A stretch of 64,000 nt of DNA from Lutraria lutraria (lineage: Eukaryota; Mollusca; Bivalvia; Venerida; Mactridae), in the NCBI GenBank assembly GCA_964023205.1, contig OZ026835.1, positions 43,311,083 through 43,375,082 of the forward strand. The letters are read 5' to 3'. The notes beneath the pieces were generated by a model. The model saw only the letters and a list, made by a program, of their open reading frames with translations. It was not told where the DNA came from and did not search any database. Made by a program: the position numbers and the translations under genes. Shown here one piece after another: positions 29,001 to 35,810 of this stretch; position 1 is the stretch's first letter, and each line of letters starts with the position of its first letter.

Positions 29001-30738
29001 TATTGTTATTCAACTCATTTAATATATATACAGTAAAACCTGGTTGTCTTAAGGAATCATGGAACCAGACTAAATATTCGAAATAGACTGGTTTTCTGAT
29101 GGTTGAATAAAAAAAACTGTGTATCAATGCAAACCATGTTTGTTAATGGCCTTACTTACAGAAAAATATTTAAATGCTTATATAAATGTACCCTTTGATT
29201 TATCAGATGAAAATACATGTTTGTTGGTTGTGTAAATACATGTTAATTGTTTATATAAAGTTCTTTGTCCTTGAAAGATGGTAAAATATTTCTCTGGAGT
29301 CTTAATTTGCCCCACCCCAGAGCTCACATATTTATGTAGAAAAATGTAAAAAAGTCTTGTATGGAAGCACTTAGTTTAGAGCTTAGATATTTGGCATGGA
29401 GCTCTATCTTGAGACCTTCTAACAAAGTTGCTAAAATAATGTCACTGGGGTCAAATTTGGTCCGTCCCAGGGGTCACATGTTATCTTATTTTCGATTTTT
29501 TTTTTTTGCAGCAGCACAAGTTTAAATCAAATTAGTAATACTGCCCTAACTTGTTTCTCAGTTGAGCATCCAAATCTTAGGCTTTAATACACCATTTTCA
29601 CTGTCCCTCCAACGTGCTAGTACTGTAATGGTCAACATTAAATAGTTCTTTACAGCTTGTGCTTTGATTCTTTCATTTAAGATATGAATGACTCATCCTG
29701 ACTTCTGTGAATATCTTCTAAGAACCCTTTTGTGAACTTTGGATTTTGTATTAAGCATTTAATATATTTAGATCTTACTGATATTAGACACCAAATAAAG
29801 CTCAAAATTAGAGCCAACTGTGTGTAAAGACCGTTATACTCATCTACACTGGCATGTTTGCGCAGTTTTGACTATATGAACTAGTTACCCGGTAAGACAT
29901 GTACGGGCTACCTGCCTCTTGGTTATAAAACTTTGGAATTTAGTCTCCAAGCTCAAAAACATTTTCCAAGCTGAACTCGGCACAAAAAGAAAGGATGGGT
30001 TGATGGTCTAGTGGTCAAGTGCTGGACTACTAATAAAAAAGTCATGGGCTCAAATCTAGGCTCCACCTTGGATATTTCAAGGAAGCTTTTACCATTGTCC
30101 CCATCCCACCTACCAAGCCTAGTACTATGTTTAGAAAATTAAAGGAAAATGGGTGAGGAGTGTGTTGGTGCTATATACAGGACATGATTAAGAACCAAGA
30201 AAAACAATATGAAGTAGTGTAGGGATATTAATACCCGGTACTCTTATATTTTCTCTCTCTTCTCTTTGGGTGACTCTGAAATGACCTTAGCTGTTAAATG
30301 GGTGTTAGACAAGAGATGAACTTAACTATAAATGTACATAGAGAAATGTTCTGGGTAAATGCTGTTAACACTAAGTAATAGTATATATACACATATATTT
30401 AGTATCAAACCTACATTTTTCAGAGCTTCAACAAAGTTATACAAATGGAACCAACTAACACAGAAGCTTTACATAATCTGTGTGTTGTATATGTGGAACG
30501 TGGTGACTTACTGAAAGCCGAGAAATGTCTGTCCCATGTCCACTCTCTCGCTCCAAACGAGGAATACATTGCTAGGCATTTAAATATTGTGAGATCTAAA
30601 ATTAACCAAATTATACAAGAGAGGCAAGGTAAGGCGCAAGATCAAGGTCAACAGAACAAAGATGAAGGTCAGCAGAACAAAGGTCAAGGTCAAGAAAATA
30701 CAGCTGATGAAAAATCATCATCAAAAGATGGAGCGTGA
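1894..30738 (+). CDS. TMTC3: TMTC3 orthologue (transmembrane and TPR protein, O-mannosyltransferase family), 20 coding exons
   Basis: The exons join to 2607 nt, or 868 residues, close to the roughly 915 of vertebrate TMTC3. The family lies in the ER membrane and has been linked to O-mannosylation of cadherins. The N-terminal half is multi-membrane with a GT-C-like fold. The acidic pair D35-D36 in [11 protein letters not shown] sits in the first luminal loop, followed by [16 protein letters not shown] (about 134-149), the DUF1736 region (about 215-310) and [11 protein letters not shown] (exon 9). From about residue 433 come roughly nine TPRs, for example [20 protein letters not shown]. The tail after about residue 825 is low-complexity, rich in Q, G, K and D. 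All splice sites are GT-AG and phases agree at every junction. The start at 1894 aligns with the family N terminus and precedes the first membrane helix. I aligned from memory of the family; the TMTC3 rather than TMTC1/2/4 assignment rests on close matches throughout ([21 protein letters not shown], [16 protein letters not shown]). Confidence 0.95.
2881..3019. mobile_element. MITE with 34-bp perfect terminal inverted repeats
   Basis: CTTGAAAGCACAGGTACTTG and the 14 nt after it (to 2914) are exactly the reverse complement of 2986-3019. The 70-bp centre is AT-rich. There is no coding capacity and no clear target duplication. It lies in a TMTC3 intron. Confidence 0.75.
3340..3456 (+). repeat. 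Partial tandem duplication across the 5' edge of TMTC3 exon 3
   Basis: Copy 1 is 3340-3392 and copy 2 is 3393-3456. Both run from TAACTGTTG through AAATATTTCC into GAGAAGAGTCACAAGTCATA. Copy 2 holds the intron acceptor ATTACAG; copy 1 lacks about 11 nt there and has no acceptor, so only copy 2 can be spliced. Confidence 0.85.
3435..3571 (+). CDS. TMTC3: TMTC3 exon 3
   Basis: Acceptor ATTACAG, donor GTAAGT at 3572; residues 68-113, phase 2 out. It reads [20 protein letters not shown] and then a membrane helix ([17 protein letters not shown]). The first 21 nt also occur, without a splice acceptor, in a partial tandem copy just upstream. Confidence 0.93.
4225..4400 (+). repeat. SINE tail fragment (family 1)
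   Basis: It shares with 19150-19310 and 30130-30300 the body GGGCACGATAAAGAACCA, a TTAATTGCCTGGTTCT-like stretch and CATAGCTGTCAAAT. The tRNA head is missing here. A further piece with AGTACTGTATGTAG lies at about 3970-4020. Confidence 0.6.
4470..4672 (+). repeat. tRNA-derived SINE (family 2), 5' truncated
   Basis: It starts at the B-box (GGGTTCGAGTTC) and continues with the family body TTTATGTGAGAAAGTAGGCA, TTCCCAGGAACGATG and GTTGAAAAGTGACGTAAAAC. It matches 4964-5217 and 51768-51955. Confidence 0.75.
4761..4842 (+). CDS. TMTC3: TMTC3 exon 4
   Basis: Acceptor TATTTCAG, donor GTAAGT at 4843; residues 113-140. It carries the start of the conserved luminal motif HPVHTEA after the helix FVAAMLFAV. 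Confidence 0.93.
4964..5217 (+). repeat. tRNA-derived SINE (family 2), near full length
   Basis: The head has a tRNA-like A box (CGTGGTCGAGTGGTTTAGG) and B box (GGGATTGAGCC). The body is shared with two other copies in this window. It ends in GTAAAACTCGATATAAACAA followed by an A-rich tail. Confidence 0.8.
5307..5406 (+). CDS. TMTC3: TMTC3 exon 5
   Basis: Acceptor ATTGTAG, donor GTAACC at 5407; phase 0 in, phase 1 out. It reads [20 protein letters not shown], completing the [13 protein letters not shown] motif, followed by a membrane helix. Confidence 0.93.
5616..5731 (+). CDS. TMTC3: TMTC3 exon 6
   Basis: Acceptor TTTTGTAG, donor GTACAA at 5732; phase 1 in, phase 0 out. It reads [20 protein letters not shown] and then [25 protein letters not shown] is a family signature. 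Confidence 0.93.
6487..6659 (+). CDS. TMTC3: TMTC3 exon 7 (DUF1736 start)
   Basis: Acceptor CATGAAG (a weak pyrimidine tract, TTTATTCCTTTTC, precedes it), donor GTAAGT at 6660; phase 2 out. It holds a loop, the helix [16 protein letters not shown] and the start of DUF1736, QLPVFTK. Confidence 0.9.
7052..8497 (+). mobile_element. Helentron-like non-autonomous element, type A, with about 160-bp tandem array
   Basis: It begins with a hairpin (GCTCACCAGAGCAC facing GTGCTCAGGGTGAGC) and ends GGCCATCATGGCCCTCTTGTT. The centre has about six imperfect copies of a unit near 160 bp. Each unit carries ACCACAAGGCCTAGAGC, a TCTAGTGGACCTCTACCAAG block and GGTCAAAATTGGCCC. There is no coding. Bivalve repeats of this layout have been tied to Helitron/Helentron transposition; autonomous machinery is not in this window. 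Confidence 0.75.
8626..8878 (+). CDS. TMTC3: TMTC3 exon 8 (DUF1736 core)
   Basis: Acceptor ACTTTTAG, donor GTAAAT at 8879; residues 270-354. It reads [20 protein letters not shown] and [12 protein letters not shown], the diagnostic DUF1736 core of TMTC proteins, followed by a membrane helix. Confidence 0.95.
9365..10397 (+). mobile_element. Helentron-like non-autonomous element, type B, with about 160-bp tandem array
   Basis: It opens with GCTCACCTGATTCATCAGGT continuing to GAGC, a palindrome, and ends GGCCAATGTGGCCCTCTTGTT. The inner unit contains GTTTACACTCTAGC (near 9447, 9606, 9764, 9929 and 10089) and TTCGATTATGGGC, giving a period near 160 bp. The ends match type A although the array is different. 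Confidence 0.75.
10486..10637 (+). CDS. TMTC3: TMTC3 exon 9
   Basis: Acceptor TATTTCCAG, donor GTAAGT at 10638; phase 2 out. It reads [20 protein letters not shown] and LYTPSMGF, the conserved ER/LYxPSMGF block. Confidence 0.94.
11483..11566 (+). CDS. TMTC3: TMTC3 exon 10
   Basis: Acceptor TTGTTTCAG, donor GTAATG at 11567; phase 2 in and out. It encodes the last membrane helix ([16 protein letters not shown]) and TRNMDW, the link to the TPR half. Confidence 0.92.
11594..11884 (+). mobile_element. Short Helentron-like element, type C
   Basis: It starts with a hairpin (ATACCCCCGCAAACGAAGTT facing GGGGGGTATAT). It continues CTGTCGGTCGG and ends CTGTGACAGCTCTAGTT. The start recurs at 42814 and the end at about 34960-34980. 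Confidence 0.65.
12066..12300 (+). repeat. Dispersed repeat, type C-like, no array
   Basis: Opening hairpin-like sequence TGCCCCTGCCATTCAAAATG, then AAGGGCA and CACCTGTCTGTC, as in the other CTGTC-containing elements here. The 3' end is not clear. Confidence 0.4.
12594..12731 (+). CDS. TMTC3: TMTC3 exon 11 (TPR 1)
   Basis: Acceptor ATATTACAG, donor GTGTTT at 12732. It reads [20 protein letters not shown] and then [20 protein letters not shown], a canonical TPR with the W/G/A/Y pattern. Confidence 0.94.
12778..13110 (+). repeat. Dispersed repeat with opening hairpin (type D), 3' end uncertain
   Basis: ATGCCCCCCACATCTTTAAT continues to GTCGGGGCATAT, a hairpin, and is followed by GTCCTGTCCGTCCG. 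This is the same architecture as types A-C. The right boundary is a guess. Confidence 0.45.
13190..13318 (+). repeat. SINE tail fragment
   Basis: GGCCTTCCTCACATG ... ATGACTCTGACTGTTGGCGTG ... ACATTAAACCACAG is a typical molluscan SINE tail. No tRNA head is visible. Confidence 0.45.
13360..13484 (+). CDS. TMTC3: TMTC3 exon 12 (TPR 2)
   Basis: Acceptor TTTTTCCAG, donor GTTTGT at 13485; phase 1 out. It reads [20 protein letters not shown], nearly invariant in TMTC3, then [18 protein letters not shown]. Downstream of the donor the frame stays open into intron sequence and a MITE, so a longer open frame there is not evidence for a longer exon. Confidence 0.94.
13562..13746. mobile_element. MITE of the 'GTACAACCTCTCCAGAGC' family
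   Basis: The ends are imperfect inverted repeats (TGCAGTACATCCTCTCCAGA against GGAGAGGATGCACTGTA). GAGCAACAACCTC occurs twice inside. It is related to 30846-30952 and 53136-53222. It lies in a TMTC3 intron just after exon 12. Confidence 0.65.
14555..14658 (+). CDS. TMTC3: TMTC3 exon 13
   Basis: Acceptor TTTTTCAG, donor GTAAGT at 14659. It reads [20 protein letters not shown] and then NRLHEAAD, the RIAPNHLNVYINLA block of the family. Confidence 0.93.
15409..15640 (+). repeat. 5' end of a Helentron-like element, type A-related
   Basis: GAGCACAAAGTGCTCAGGGC then AGGGTGAGCTTTGGTGAT recalls the opening hairpin of the type A element. It is separated from a possible right end (16605-16853) by other sequence, including a MITE. 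Confidence 0.5.
15772..16066. mobile_element. hAT-like MITE with 5-bp direct flanks
   Basis: The left end CAGGGATTTTTTGGGACGAT pairs imperfectly with the right end (reverse complement CAGCGTTTTTTTTCGGTATT). GGTCATATTCCCA occurs near both ends in the same inverted layout. GTTAA directly flanks both sides (15767-15771 and 16067-16071). Confidence 0.65.
16605..16853 (+). repeat. 3' part of a Helentron-like element
   Basis: TTTAGAGCTTAGATGTATGG, TTGAGACCCTGTAACAAAGT and GGTCAAAATTGGTCC are a diverged array unit. It ends CCCAGGTGAGAATCACAAGG and CCTCTTGGCTC. A sister copy is at 29268-29585. Confidence 0.55.
16947..17029 (+). CDS. TMTC3: TMTC3 exon 14
   Basis: Acceptor ATTTGCAG, donor GTTTGT at 17030; phase 2 out. 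It reads [20 protein letters not shown], half of a TPR (family: ISMRPDFKQAYISRG). Confidence 0.92.
17092..17289. mobile_element. MITE with 'TTTTTGAGCCGTGA' inverted ends
   Basis: TATAGCTGGAACTATTTTTT then GAGCCGTGACG is matched in inverted form by CATCACGGCTCAAAAAGCAT then GGTCAAGCTATA. The size is about 198 bp and there is no coding. Confidence 0.65.
17790..17976 (+). repeat. Helentron-like 3' end fragment
   Basis: CCTCACCAAACGTGATGGAA and GGCCATGAAATCTGGGTCAA lead to the terminus CCAGGCACTCTTGTT, close to the CTCTTGTT ends of types A and B. The start of the fragment is uncertain. Confidence 0.45.
18861..19332 (+). repeat. tRNA-derived SINE (family 1) with a five-fold repeated head
   Basis: The A-box-bearing segment GATAGATCGGTGGTCTAGTG then GTAACGTGCTGG is repeated five times at a period near 41 bp (starts about 18861, 18902, 18943, 18983 and 19024). 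Then come one B box (GGGTTCGAATCTC) and the family body, including CCAGCCCAGTACTATATTTA and AATAAAGAACCATGCAGG. Confidence 0.8.
19594..19666 (+). CDS. TMTC3: TMTC3 exon 15
   Basis: Acceptor TTGTTGTAG, donor GTAAGT at 19667. It reads [20 protein letters not shown], the second helix of one TPR and the first of the next. Confidence 0.92.
19697..20035. repeat. Minisatellite, unit near 30 bp (GGTAAAACACATTGATAACT-type)
   Basis: About eleven imperfect copies of GTAAAACACATTGATAACTT plus a T-run and ATACAG follow TMTC3 exon 15. Unit length varies with the T-run. Confidence 0.85.
21346..21432 (+). CDS. TMTC3: TMTC3 exon 16
   Basis: Acceptor ACTTTTTAG, donor GTATGA at 21433; phase 0 in and out. It reads [20 protein letters not shown], one TPR. 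Confidence 0.92.
21915..22984 (-). pseudogene. Decayed Penelope-like retroelement (RT fragment)
   Basis: On the - strand, 22581-22984 reads [20 protein letters not shown], matching the (Y/F)IDDIF reverse-transcriptase active-site motif with the following W typical of Penelope-like elements. Further on come [13 protein letters not shown] and [11 protein letters not shown], as in the conserved (L)D-Y-KPTD region. The end near 21950-21990 has CAACGTTTCGGC and GCCTTCATCAGGG (+ strand), common at such elements. Frames are broken, sequence before FIDDIF is missing, and the 5' side is cut by the 27-bp minisatellite. A non-LTR element is the alternative. Confidence 0.6.
22985..24460. repeat. 27-bp minisatellite, about 54 copies
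   Basis: The unit is GGTATAAATGTAATTTACAA then CATAGAT. Variants have GGG (28 bp) or CAGTATAGAT. Copies in the middle are near identical; they degrade toward 24460. Since 27 is a multiple of 3, long open frames (a 9-residue repeat INVIYNIDG) arise as a by-product. It sits in the intron before TMTC3 exon 17. Confidence 0.95.
24609..24682 (+). CDS. TMTC3: TMTC3 exon 17
   Basis: Acceptor ATTTTACAG, donor GTAACT at 24683; phase 2 out. It reads [20 protein letters not shown] (family: ALFNSAIVMQESG). It lies about 150 bp after the 27-bp minisatellite. Confidence 0.92.
24869..24989 (+). CDS. TMTC3: TMTC3 exon 18
   Basis: Acceptor TTTTTTGTAG, donor GTACAT at 24990. It reads [20 protein letters not shown], a TPR matching the family's GYFNLGMLAMDDKK stretch. 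Confidence 0.92.
25637..25741 (+). CDS. TMTC3: TMTC3 exon 19
   Basis: Acceptor GTATTGCAG, donor GTATGG at 25742. It reads [20 protein letters not shown] and then [11 protein letters not shown] (family: FRSALFNLALLY). Confidence 0.93.
25925..27006 (+). mobile_element. Composite of type B and type A Helentron-like elements
   Basis: After a type A scrap (CTGGCTGCCATAGCAACCAG), a type B start (GCTCACCTGATTCATCAGGT, from 25979) runs to about 26350. It gives way to type A units (GTTGCTATGGTAACCA, AACCACAGGGCCTAGAGC) that end in CCATCATGGCCCTCTTGTT at 27006. The join is a chimaera or nested insertion. Confidence 0.65.
27680..27775 (+). repeat. Dispersed repeat shared with 61470-61565
   Basis: Both copies contain TGGGAAAGACAAA and TGTGGCCTTTATTGACAGGT then GACCTTTAT. 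It resembles short palindromic MITEs. Confidence 0.55.
28456..28674. mobile_element. MITE with 'GGGCCGTCCTTAATAAATAT' ends
   Basis: The left end GGGCCGTCCTTAATAAATAT then TTTGTTTGCGGT is matched inverted by GACCGCAAACACATATTCTT then TAAGGGTGGCCC. The size is about 219 bp, in the intron before exon 20. Confidence 0.7.
28807..28890 (+). CDS. TMTC3: TMTC3 exon 20
   Basis: Acceptor TTATTTCAG, donor GTATGT at 28891. It reads [20 protein letters not shown] and then DEAEK (family: YYPDHIKGLILKGDI). Confidence 0.93.
29268..29585 (+). repeat. Diverged Helentron-like array unit
   Basis: It shares TAGAGCTTAGATATTTGGCA, CTTGAGACCTTCTAACAAAG and GCAGCACAAGTTTAAATCAA with 16605-16853. It ends near TCTCAGTTGAGCATCC. 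No opening hairpin is seen. Confidence 0.55.
29995..30320 (+). repeat. tRNA-derived SINE (family 1)
   Basis: Head: GTTGATGGTCTAGTGGTCAA with a B-box-like GGGCTCAAATCTAGGC. Body: CCCCATCCCACCTACCAAGC, CTAGTACTATGTTTAGAAAA and GATTAAGAACCA. Here the head is single, unlike at 18861. Confidence 0.75.
30424..30738 (+). CDS. TMTC3: TMTC3 exon 21, C terminus and stop
   Basis: Acceptor TTTTTCAG; the stop codon TGA ends at 30738. It reads [20 protein letters not shown], the last TPR, then [15 protein letters not shown], which marks the end of the conserved TMTC3 core. The last 40 or so residues are a hydrophilic tail of imperfect QGQQNK-type repeats. An AATAAA at 30763-30768 lies very close to the stop; the true poly(A) site may be further on. 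Confidence 0.94.
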   Translation, partial: SFNKVIQMEPTNTEALHNLCVVYVERGDLLKAEKCLSHVHSLAPNEEYIARHLNIVRSKINQIIQERQGKAQDQGQQNKDEGQQNKGQGQENTADEKSSSKDGA

Positions 30739-30845
30739 TGTTCTTATAGTTTTTTTGCAAAAAATAAAAAAATCTGTTATTATATAAGAATTTTGAAATT
30801 ACTAGTAACACTGCTTTGATAATTGTGTTCCTAAGGTAAAATGAA

Positions 30846-30952
30846 TACAGTACAACCTCTGTAGAGCAACACCCTGTGGGACCTGCAAATATGGGCCATT
30901 GTTTAGAGATTGTTGCTCTACAGAGGGCTGCTCTGGAGAGGTTGTACTGTAT
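30846..30952. mobile_element. Palindromic MITE just after TMTC3
   Basis: ATACAGTACAACCTCTGTAG ... GAGGTTGTACTGTAT are inverted ends; GTAGAGCAACA and its complement TGTTGCTCTAC form an inner pair. TA at both ends fits a mariner-type target. It probably lies in the TMTC3 3' UTR or just beyond. Confidence 0.75.
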
Positions 30953-31117
30953 CAGATTCACTTTTGTTGTACCAGTAGTTGCAGCCAAATTTTTAACCTA
31001 TTTCTTGTATGTGAATGCTTATCTTTTTCAGCAATTTGTTATATTGATGAATGTTATAATGTTATTAATTAGGGAAATTTGTATTGTTGTTTTGTTCACT
31101 ATATCAGCCTGAACCCA

Positions 31118-31588
31118 TTTTTAGTCCCTCCCTCTCCAAAATGAAGTTTTCACCAAACTCTTACAGAATGATTATCATCAAGTGCTGTTACGCATATCAT
31201 CAGGTTTTGGGATTTAATAAGTTTTGAGAGAGTTATTGCCCCTTGTTGAATTTTACATTTAAATGCTTTAGTGCACAACTTCGCCTACATTTCCCATGCA
31301 ATTTTCACCAAACTTTCACAAAATGATTATCATCAAGTGCTGCAGTGCATATCATCAAGGTTTTGCAACTGAATTATTTTTGGGTTATTGCCCTTTGTTG
31401 AATTTTACATTTAACTGTTTCTGTGCTAAACTTTTACTACATTTCCCATGCAATTTTCACCAAACTTTCACAGAAGATCTATCATTTCATGATGCAGTGC
31501 ATATTGTCAAGGATTTTTTATTTTATTATTTTTTAGGGAGTTATTTCCCTTTGTAGCTGGGATACACTGTCTGTGACAGTTTCTTGTT
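31118..31588 (+). mobile_element. Element with three about 150-bp units and CTGTGACAG end
   Basis: ATTTTCACCAAACTTTCACA then AAATGATTATCATC recurs at about 31147, 31301 and 31452. The right terminus CTGTGACAGTTTCTTGTT resembles type C (CTGTGACAGCTCTAGTT). It is another small Helentron-like family. Confidence 0.55.
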
Positions 31589-33315
31589 GTTCATATAAGG
31601 CGATTTTTTACTTGTATTGTTGACAACTGTTCTGTATTGAGTGTCATTTTCTTCTTATCCTCTCTCTTATAATAGATAGTTACAAAATAATTTGTTATAT
31701 TTATGAGAATTCTAATATTTATTTGTTCAGCCTGAAGGCTCCATTGGCATTTTTTTTATATTTCATTCTTTTTTTGTATGATTCTCTGTTTCCTAGATAT
31801 AACCAGTGAGGTAAAACTTGATGAATATTTGTCTCGAAATAGTTTTATAGTTTTCATCATATTCTGAAGTTTTCACCTTTGACCTGCAGATTTTGAAGAT
31901 TACATAATTTGTTGTTGCAAAATACTCATAAAACATGGTGCTAGTCTTAAGATTCTTCTAAAGTTAACTGAAATATTACATTTTACAGTTCCTTCATTAG
32001 TAAATAATTATTTATTTGGAATCATTCATTTAGGTGACTTACCATTGTCTGTACAATGGAACCAATCCATGACCATTAGGTCAGGTGTTGGGCCTCTAAA
32101 GCCATGTTGCCCGCTTTTTGAAATAGTGTTTCAGATTATACCAGATATTCCTTAATGGGAAGGGTCTATTTTAGTCCAAAATATTAAATTAGAGTGTAAA
32201 TTTGTTTAGTTAAAGTTTGCTGTTTTCTGTATTTAAACTTAGAATATGGATTAAGTTCTCGTTTGATGACATTTCCATAGGTCTAGTATTGTTCCAAAGT
32301 TTTATAGAACTAGATACAGGCCAAATGTATCCCATGTCTCAAGTATTATTGATTGGTTTTATATTTCATTCACATTATATGAAGAAGTATTATATATTAT
32401 GAACCTGTTTCATTTTATCAGTTAGTATTGCATTATTGATATTGAATAACAAAATCAATTTTTGCTGTTGAAGTGAACAATTGAGTATTTTGGTAGACTT
32501 TCATATTTACGTGATCTGTTACTTTTTTACAGTGTGTTATATGACATTGCTGAATATTGTGTATCTTCACAAAAGTTTCTGATTTTTGTGTTGTAACTAT
32601 TTTAAAATGTTTGTTAATGTATTAATAGCATAATATTAATTTATATACATTATACATGTGTTAGCCAACATTTCTATTGCTTTTGAAGTTGTGTGTATAA
32701 AAAAATGTTATTTCACATGTGTGTATCGATGGAAGTGGTACTGATATGTAAGAAAGTTGTTGAATCTTGAGTTAGGGATTGGTAAGGTGTGTATCAGCAA
32801 TTGGTGTAATTGAAAAATATGTGAAGGCCACATCTCACTAATATTTTTATTTTTTGTACAAAACAAACATTTACCAGAGTCCAATTTATTATGTTTCCTG
32901 GAAGAATTACTGGAAACATTCATGTATAAGAAGCATGTTTTTACCCTCAATATCAGATGGGTCTTATTCATAGATATAGAACATTATCCAATTTTTCTAG
33001 GACTAAAAACTGACAAAATTGAGACAAAATAATTTCTCTTCCGGAGACAAATTGAACTACTAGGGGAAATAAATTGTTCATAATTGGTACAGTTCTGTAC
33101 TTTTCCCATATTTTGTGGTCAATGCGTCCATGTGAGTAAAAAAGCAACAACAAATGCTTTCTGAATTTGCCGCTAATTATCAAATAATTATAAGTGTAGA
33201 GAGTGACGTTTTCACTTTTTCAGTGTTTAGATACTCAGATACTTGTTTAAAAAAGTACAAATTGATTCTGTCAGTAAAGATGGTTCCCATGTGAAGTGAC
33301 AGTAGTTCTATTCCT
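31589..33315. other. Non-coding, nothing recognised
   Basis: AT-rich sequence with only short chance open frames. It may include part of the TMTC3 3' UTR; AATAAA-like signals exist but none can be chosen. Confidence 0.4.
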
Positions 33316-33316
33316 A

Positions 33317-33442
33317 GGGTGCGTACAGACCTGGAAAACTCATGGAAATTTGACTTTTCTGGAAAAAGCAAGGAATTTTTAAATTAAGCAATTTATCATG
33401 AAAAAATCATGGAATTTTAGTACTGGAAGTCTGTACACACCC
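33317..33442. mobile_element. MITE with 'AGGGTGCGTACAGAC' ends
   Basis: AGGGTGCGTACAGAC at the left pairs with GTCTGTACACACCCT at the right. Inside, AAACTCATGGAAATTT and AATCATGGAATTTTAG repeat the theme. hAT-like by its AGGG ends. Confidence 0.65.
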
Positions 33443-33654
33443 TGGTTCTTGTATTTTGACAGCCTTGTAAGCTGCAGTAATGTTTAAGTGGTATTAAAAT
33501 AGATTTACTTATATTTATATGTTAGTGAATGTTGTGCTTTAAGTTTTAAACAGGTTATATTTGTAACATTCCATTATAGAAAACATTATTATATGTATAT
33601 TACATATTCTATATTCTACACAGCACAGTATTTTGTCTGCTTTGATGTTAGCAC

Positions 33655-33860
33655 CATATACTGTATTTTCATTTATTTTCATTGGGCTCAATATTCATGT
33701 TTTTTACTAAATGGGCTATTTCACGGGGATGGATTTTGATTTTTGAAAAAAATCCATAAAAAGCATTTCAGTTTACGGGGATTTGATTTCGTGGATGAAC
33801 CCACTCATGAATCCACAAAATTAACTCACTAACAAAACTTAATGATTCCACAGTACATAA
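33655..33860. repeat. MITE-like repeat, inverse copy at 56480-56690
   Basis: TACTGTATTTTCATTTATTT ... GATTTCGTGGATGA ... TGATTCCACAGTA. The copy near 56.5 kb is in the opposite orientation and shares the GATTT(C/A)GTGGAT core and ATTTTCATTTATTTTC end. Confidence 0.6.
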
Positions 33861-34189
33861 ACATTCATCAAAACTAAAATGCTTCAAGTAAATAAGATTA
33901 AGCAGAAAAATGTATTATAGATAATATCTTGTGGTATTGCAGTCGCTAAAAACCTTTGGGTACTGTTTGAAATCTTTTTCTGACTGGTGCTAACATAAAT
34001 GTACCAAAATATTGTGCAGCACTTGTAGACTAGTTGTAGTAATAGTGATTTGGTTGTTATAGTAATTATACCCCCATACATTATCAGTGGTATGAGATTT
34101 ACTGGCGTCATGTAAAATGTCCCATCGCGTCCCATTTCTTTTCAGGTCTGTAGCATTGTTGTTCACTGGTGGATTTTTAAACAGGATAC

Positions 34190-34563
34190 GGACATTTGCC
34201 CCCCAGACATTTTCTCCCCAAAGAAAAAATGGTCATGTGGACATTTGCCCCCAATACTTAATTCTTAGTGGACATTTTCCCCCCAGTGCTTAATTCTTAG
34301 TAGACATTTGCCCCCCAGTGCTTAATTCTTAGTGGACATTTGCCCCCCAGTGCTTAATTCTTAGTGGACATTTGCCCCCCAATGCTTATTTTTCAAGTGG
34401 GCAAATGTCCACTAAGATTTAACTTTGGGGGGCAAATGTCCTAATGTCCTACCTATCATTTCTACTGGTGGGCAAATGTCCACATGACCATTTTTTCATT
34501 GGGGGGGGGGGGGGGGGGGCAAATGTCCACATGACCATTTTTTCATTGGGGGGCAAATGTCCT
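34190..34563. mobile_element. Foldback-like element of 'ACATTTGCCCCCC' repeats
   Basis: The left side has five or more copies of GTGGACATTTGCCCCCCAGT followed by GCTTAATTCTTA (about 34260-34380, period near 37 bp). The right side has their complement (GGGGGGCAAATGTCC), and AAAAAATGGTCATGTGGACA on the left faces TGTCCACATGACCATTTTTT on the right. A G-run fills 34500-34518. Partial copies are at 46565-46750 and 58625-58730. Confidence 0.75.
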
Positions 34564-34739
34564 ACACTCTTTTTAAACACATTGGCATGATTATTCACCT
34601 ACACGAGACAGTGTGTTGTGTGTAAAAACCAGACCTGTACCTCCATGGTCAAGGTCACACTTGAAGGCCAAATATTAGCTTTCCCTAGTTTAGACTGCAC
34701 CTTAATTTTTCATTGAAAGGAATTTAATTTCTTTATTGT

Positions 34740-34980
34740 TGGTGGCAAGTGGCAAAAAAATGTAACTTCAGTCTTCCAGTTAGTGGGTTGCCCCCTGCCC
34801 AGAAGGATTATTTTCCTTCTTAAAGTCTTTTGGGAGACAAGCTTGTTTTAGAGAGTTTCCTTCATAAAGTAAATAGTCGGGCAACCTGTCACAAAAAATC
34901 ACTGTGACAAGGGAGAAATAGCATTAATATGTCAAAGCGGTGTGTGGGGGTATGAGTTCCATCTGTGACAAGCTCTAGTT
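34740..34980 (+). repeat. 3' end of a type C Helentron-like element
   Basis: GTGGGGGTATGAGTTCCATC then TGTGACAAGCTCTAGTT matches the terminus of the copy at 11594-11884. The left boundary is not visible. Confidence 0.5.
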
Positions 34981-35810
34981 TATACTCTCATCTTAGTTGT
35001 ATAGAAATCATACATAGTGATTTTTGCTCAAATGCTTTTTAATTATCTTCATTTATGATGTTGTTTCAAAATCTCAGCCACATTGCTTTTATCATATGAT
35101 ATGTTGTAACAAGTCTGTGTCTGCAGCAGCTTTTCAAGTTGTACCTTCTTCATTTATTGTCAAAATTAATAATTGCATGTTTGGGGGAATGCATATTGAT
35201 TGAAATATTAATCAACATAAATTCATACATAGTCATGTTTATGTATTTAAGTGTGATTTTTATGTGTGAATCGTTTGTTGATAATGTTAAAGTATGAAAG
35301 ATTAATGAATAATGAATTTATGTATAATTATGAATGTGGTCAACAATTGTTACATAATGATGTTACAGAATTATGTTTTCATGCCTTGACATTGTTTCAA
35401 TCTATCACAAAAAGTGCTTAAGTTTTTTATTTGCTTTTGAATATTATGTTTATAGCATGTTTGATAACAAAGAACAAACTTGTAAAAAAATCACATGTTA
35501 TAAATTATAGTACGATTAACGATTAACGCTAGAAAAAGTGTTTCTGAGTGTAAGGAAATTCCTGGGTTGTGAGTTGTGCACATGTAGCACAAAGTCTTAT
35601 AATGTATTCATTATTTGAGAATCTTTTTTATTCCATATTTTAAATGTGAGTATTTTTGTAATAAAGGTAGTAAAAATCTTTTTGTTCTTCTATTGCTTTT
35701 ATACCTCACCAGAATTTCTTAATACCATTTTAACTACACTGTGTCAGTATAGATCTGCAAAACCTGTGTTTTACCTTGACGTAAAGTTGGCTTTAATTTT
35801 AAGCTCGTTA
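34981..35810. other. Non-coding, nothing recognised
   Basis: Very AT-rich. GATTAACGATTAACG at about 35515 is a short direct repeat. No coding or RNA signal seen. Confidence 0.45.

Noticed and set aside
30611..30988. 125-codon - strand frame
   Set aside because: Antisense to TMTC3 exon 21 and the palindromic MITE.
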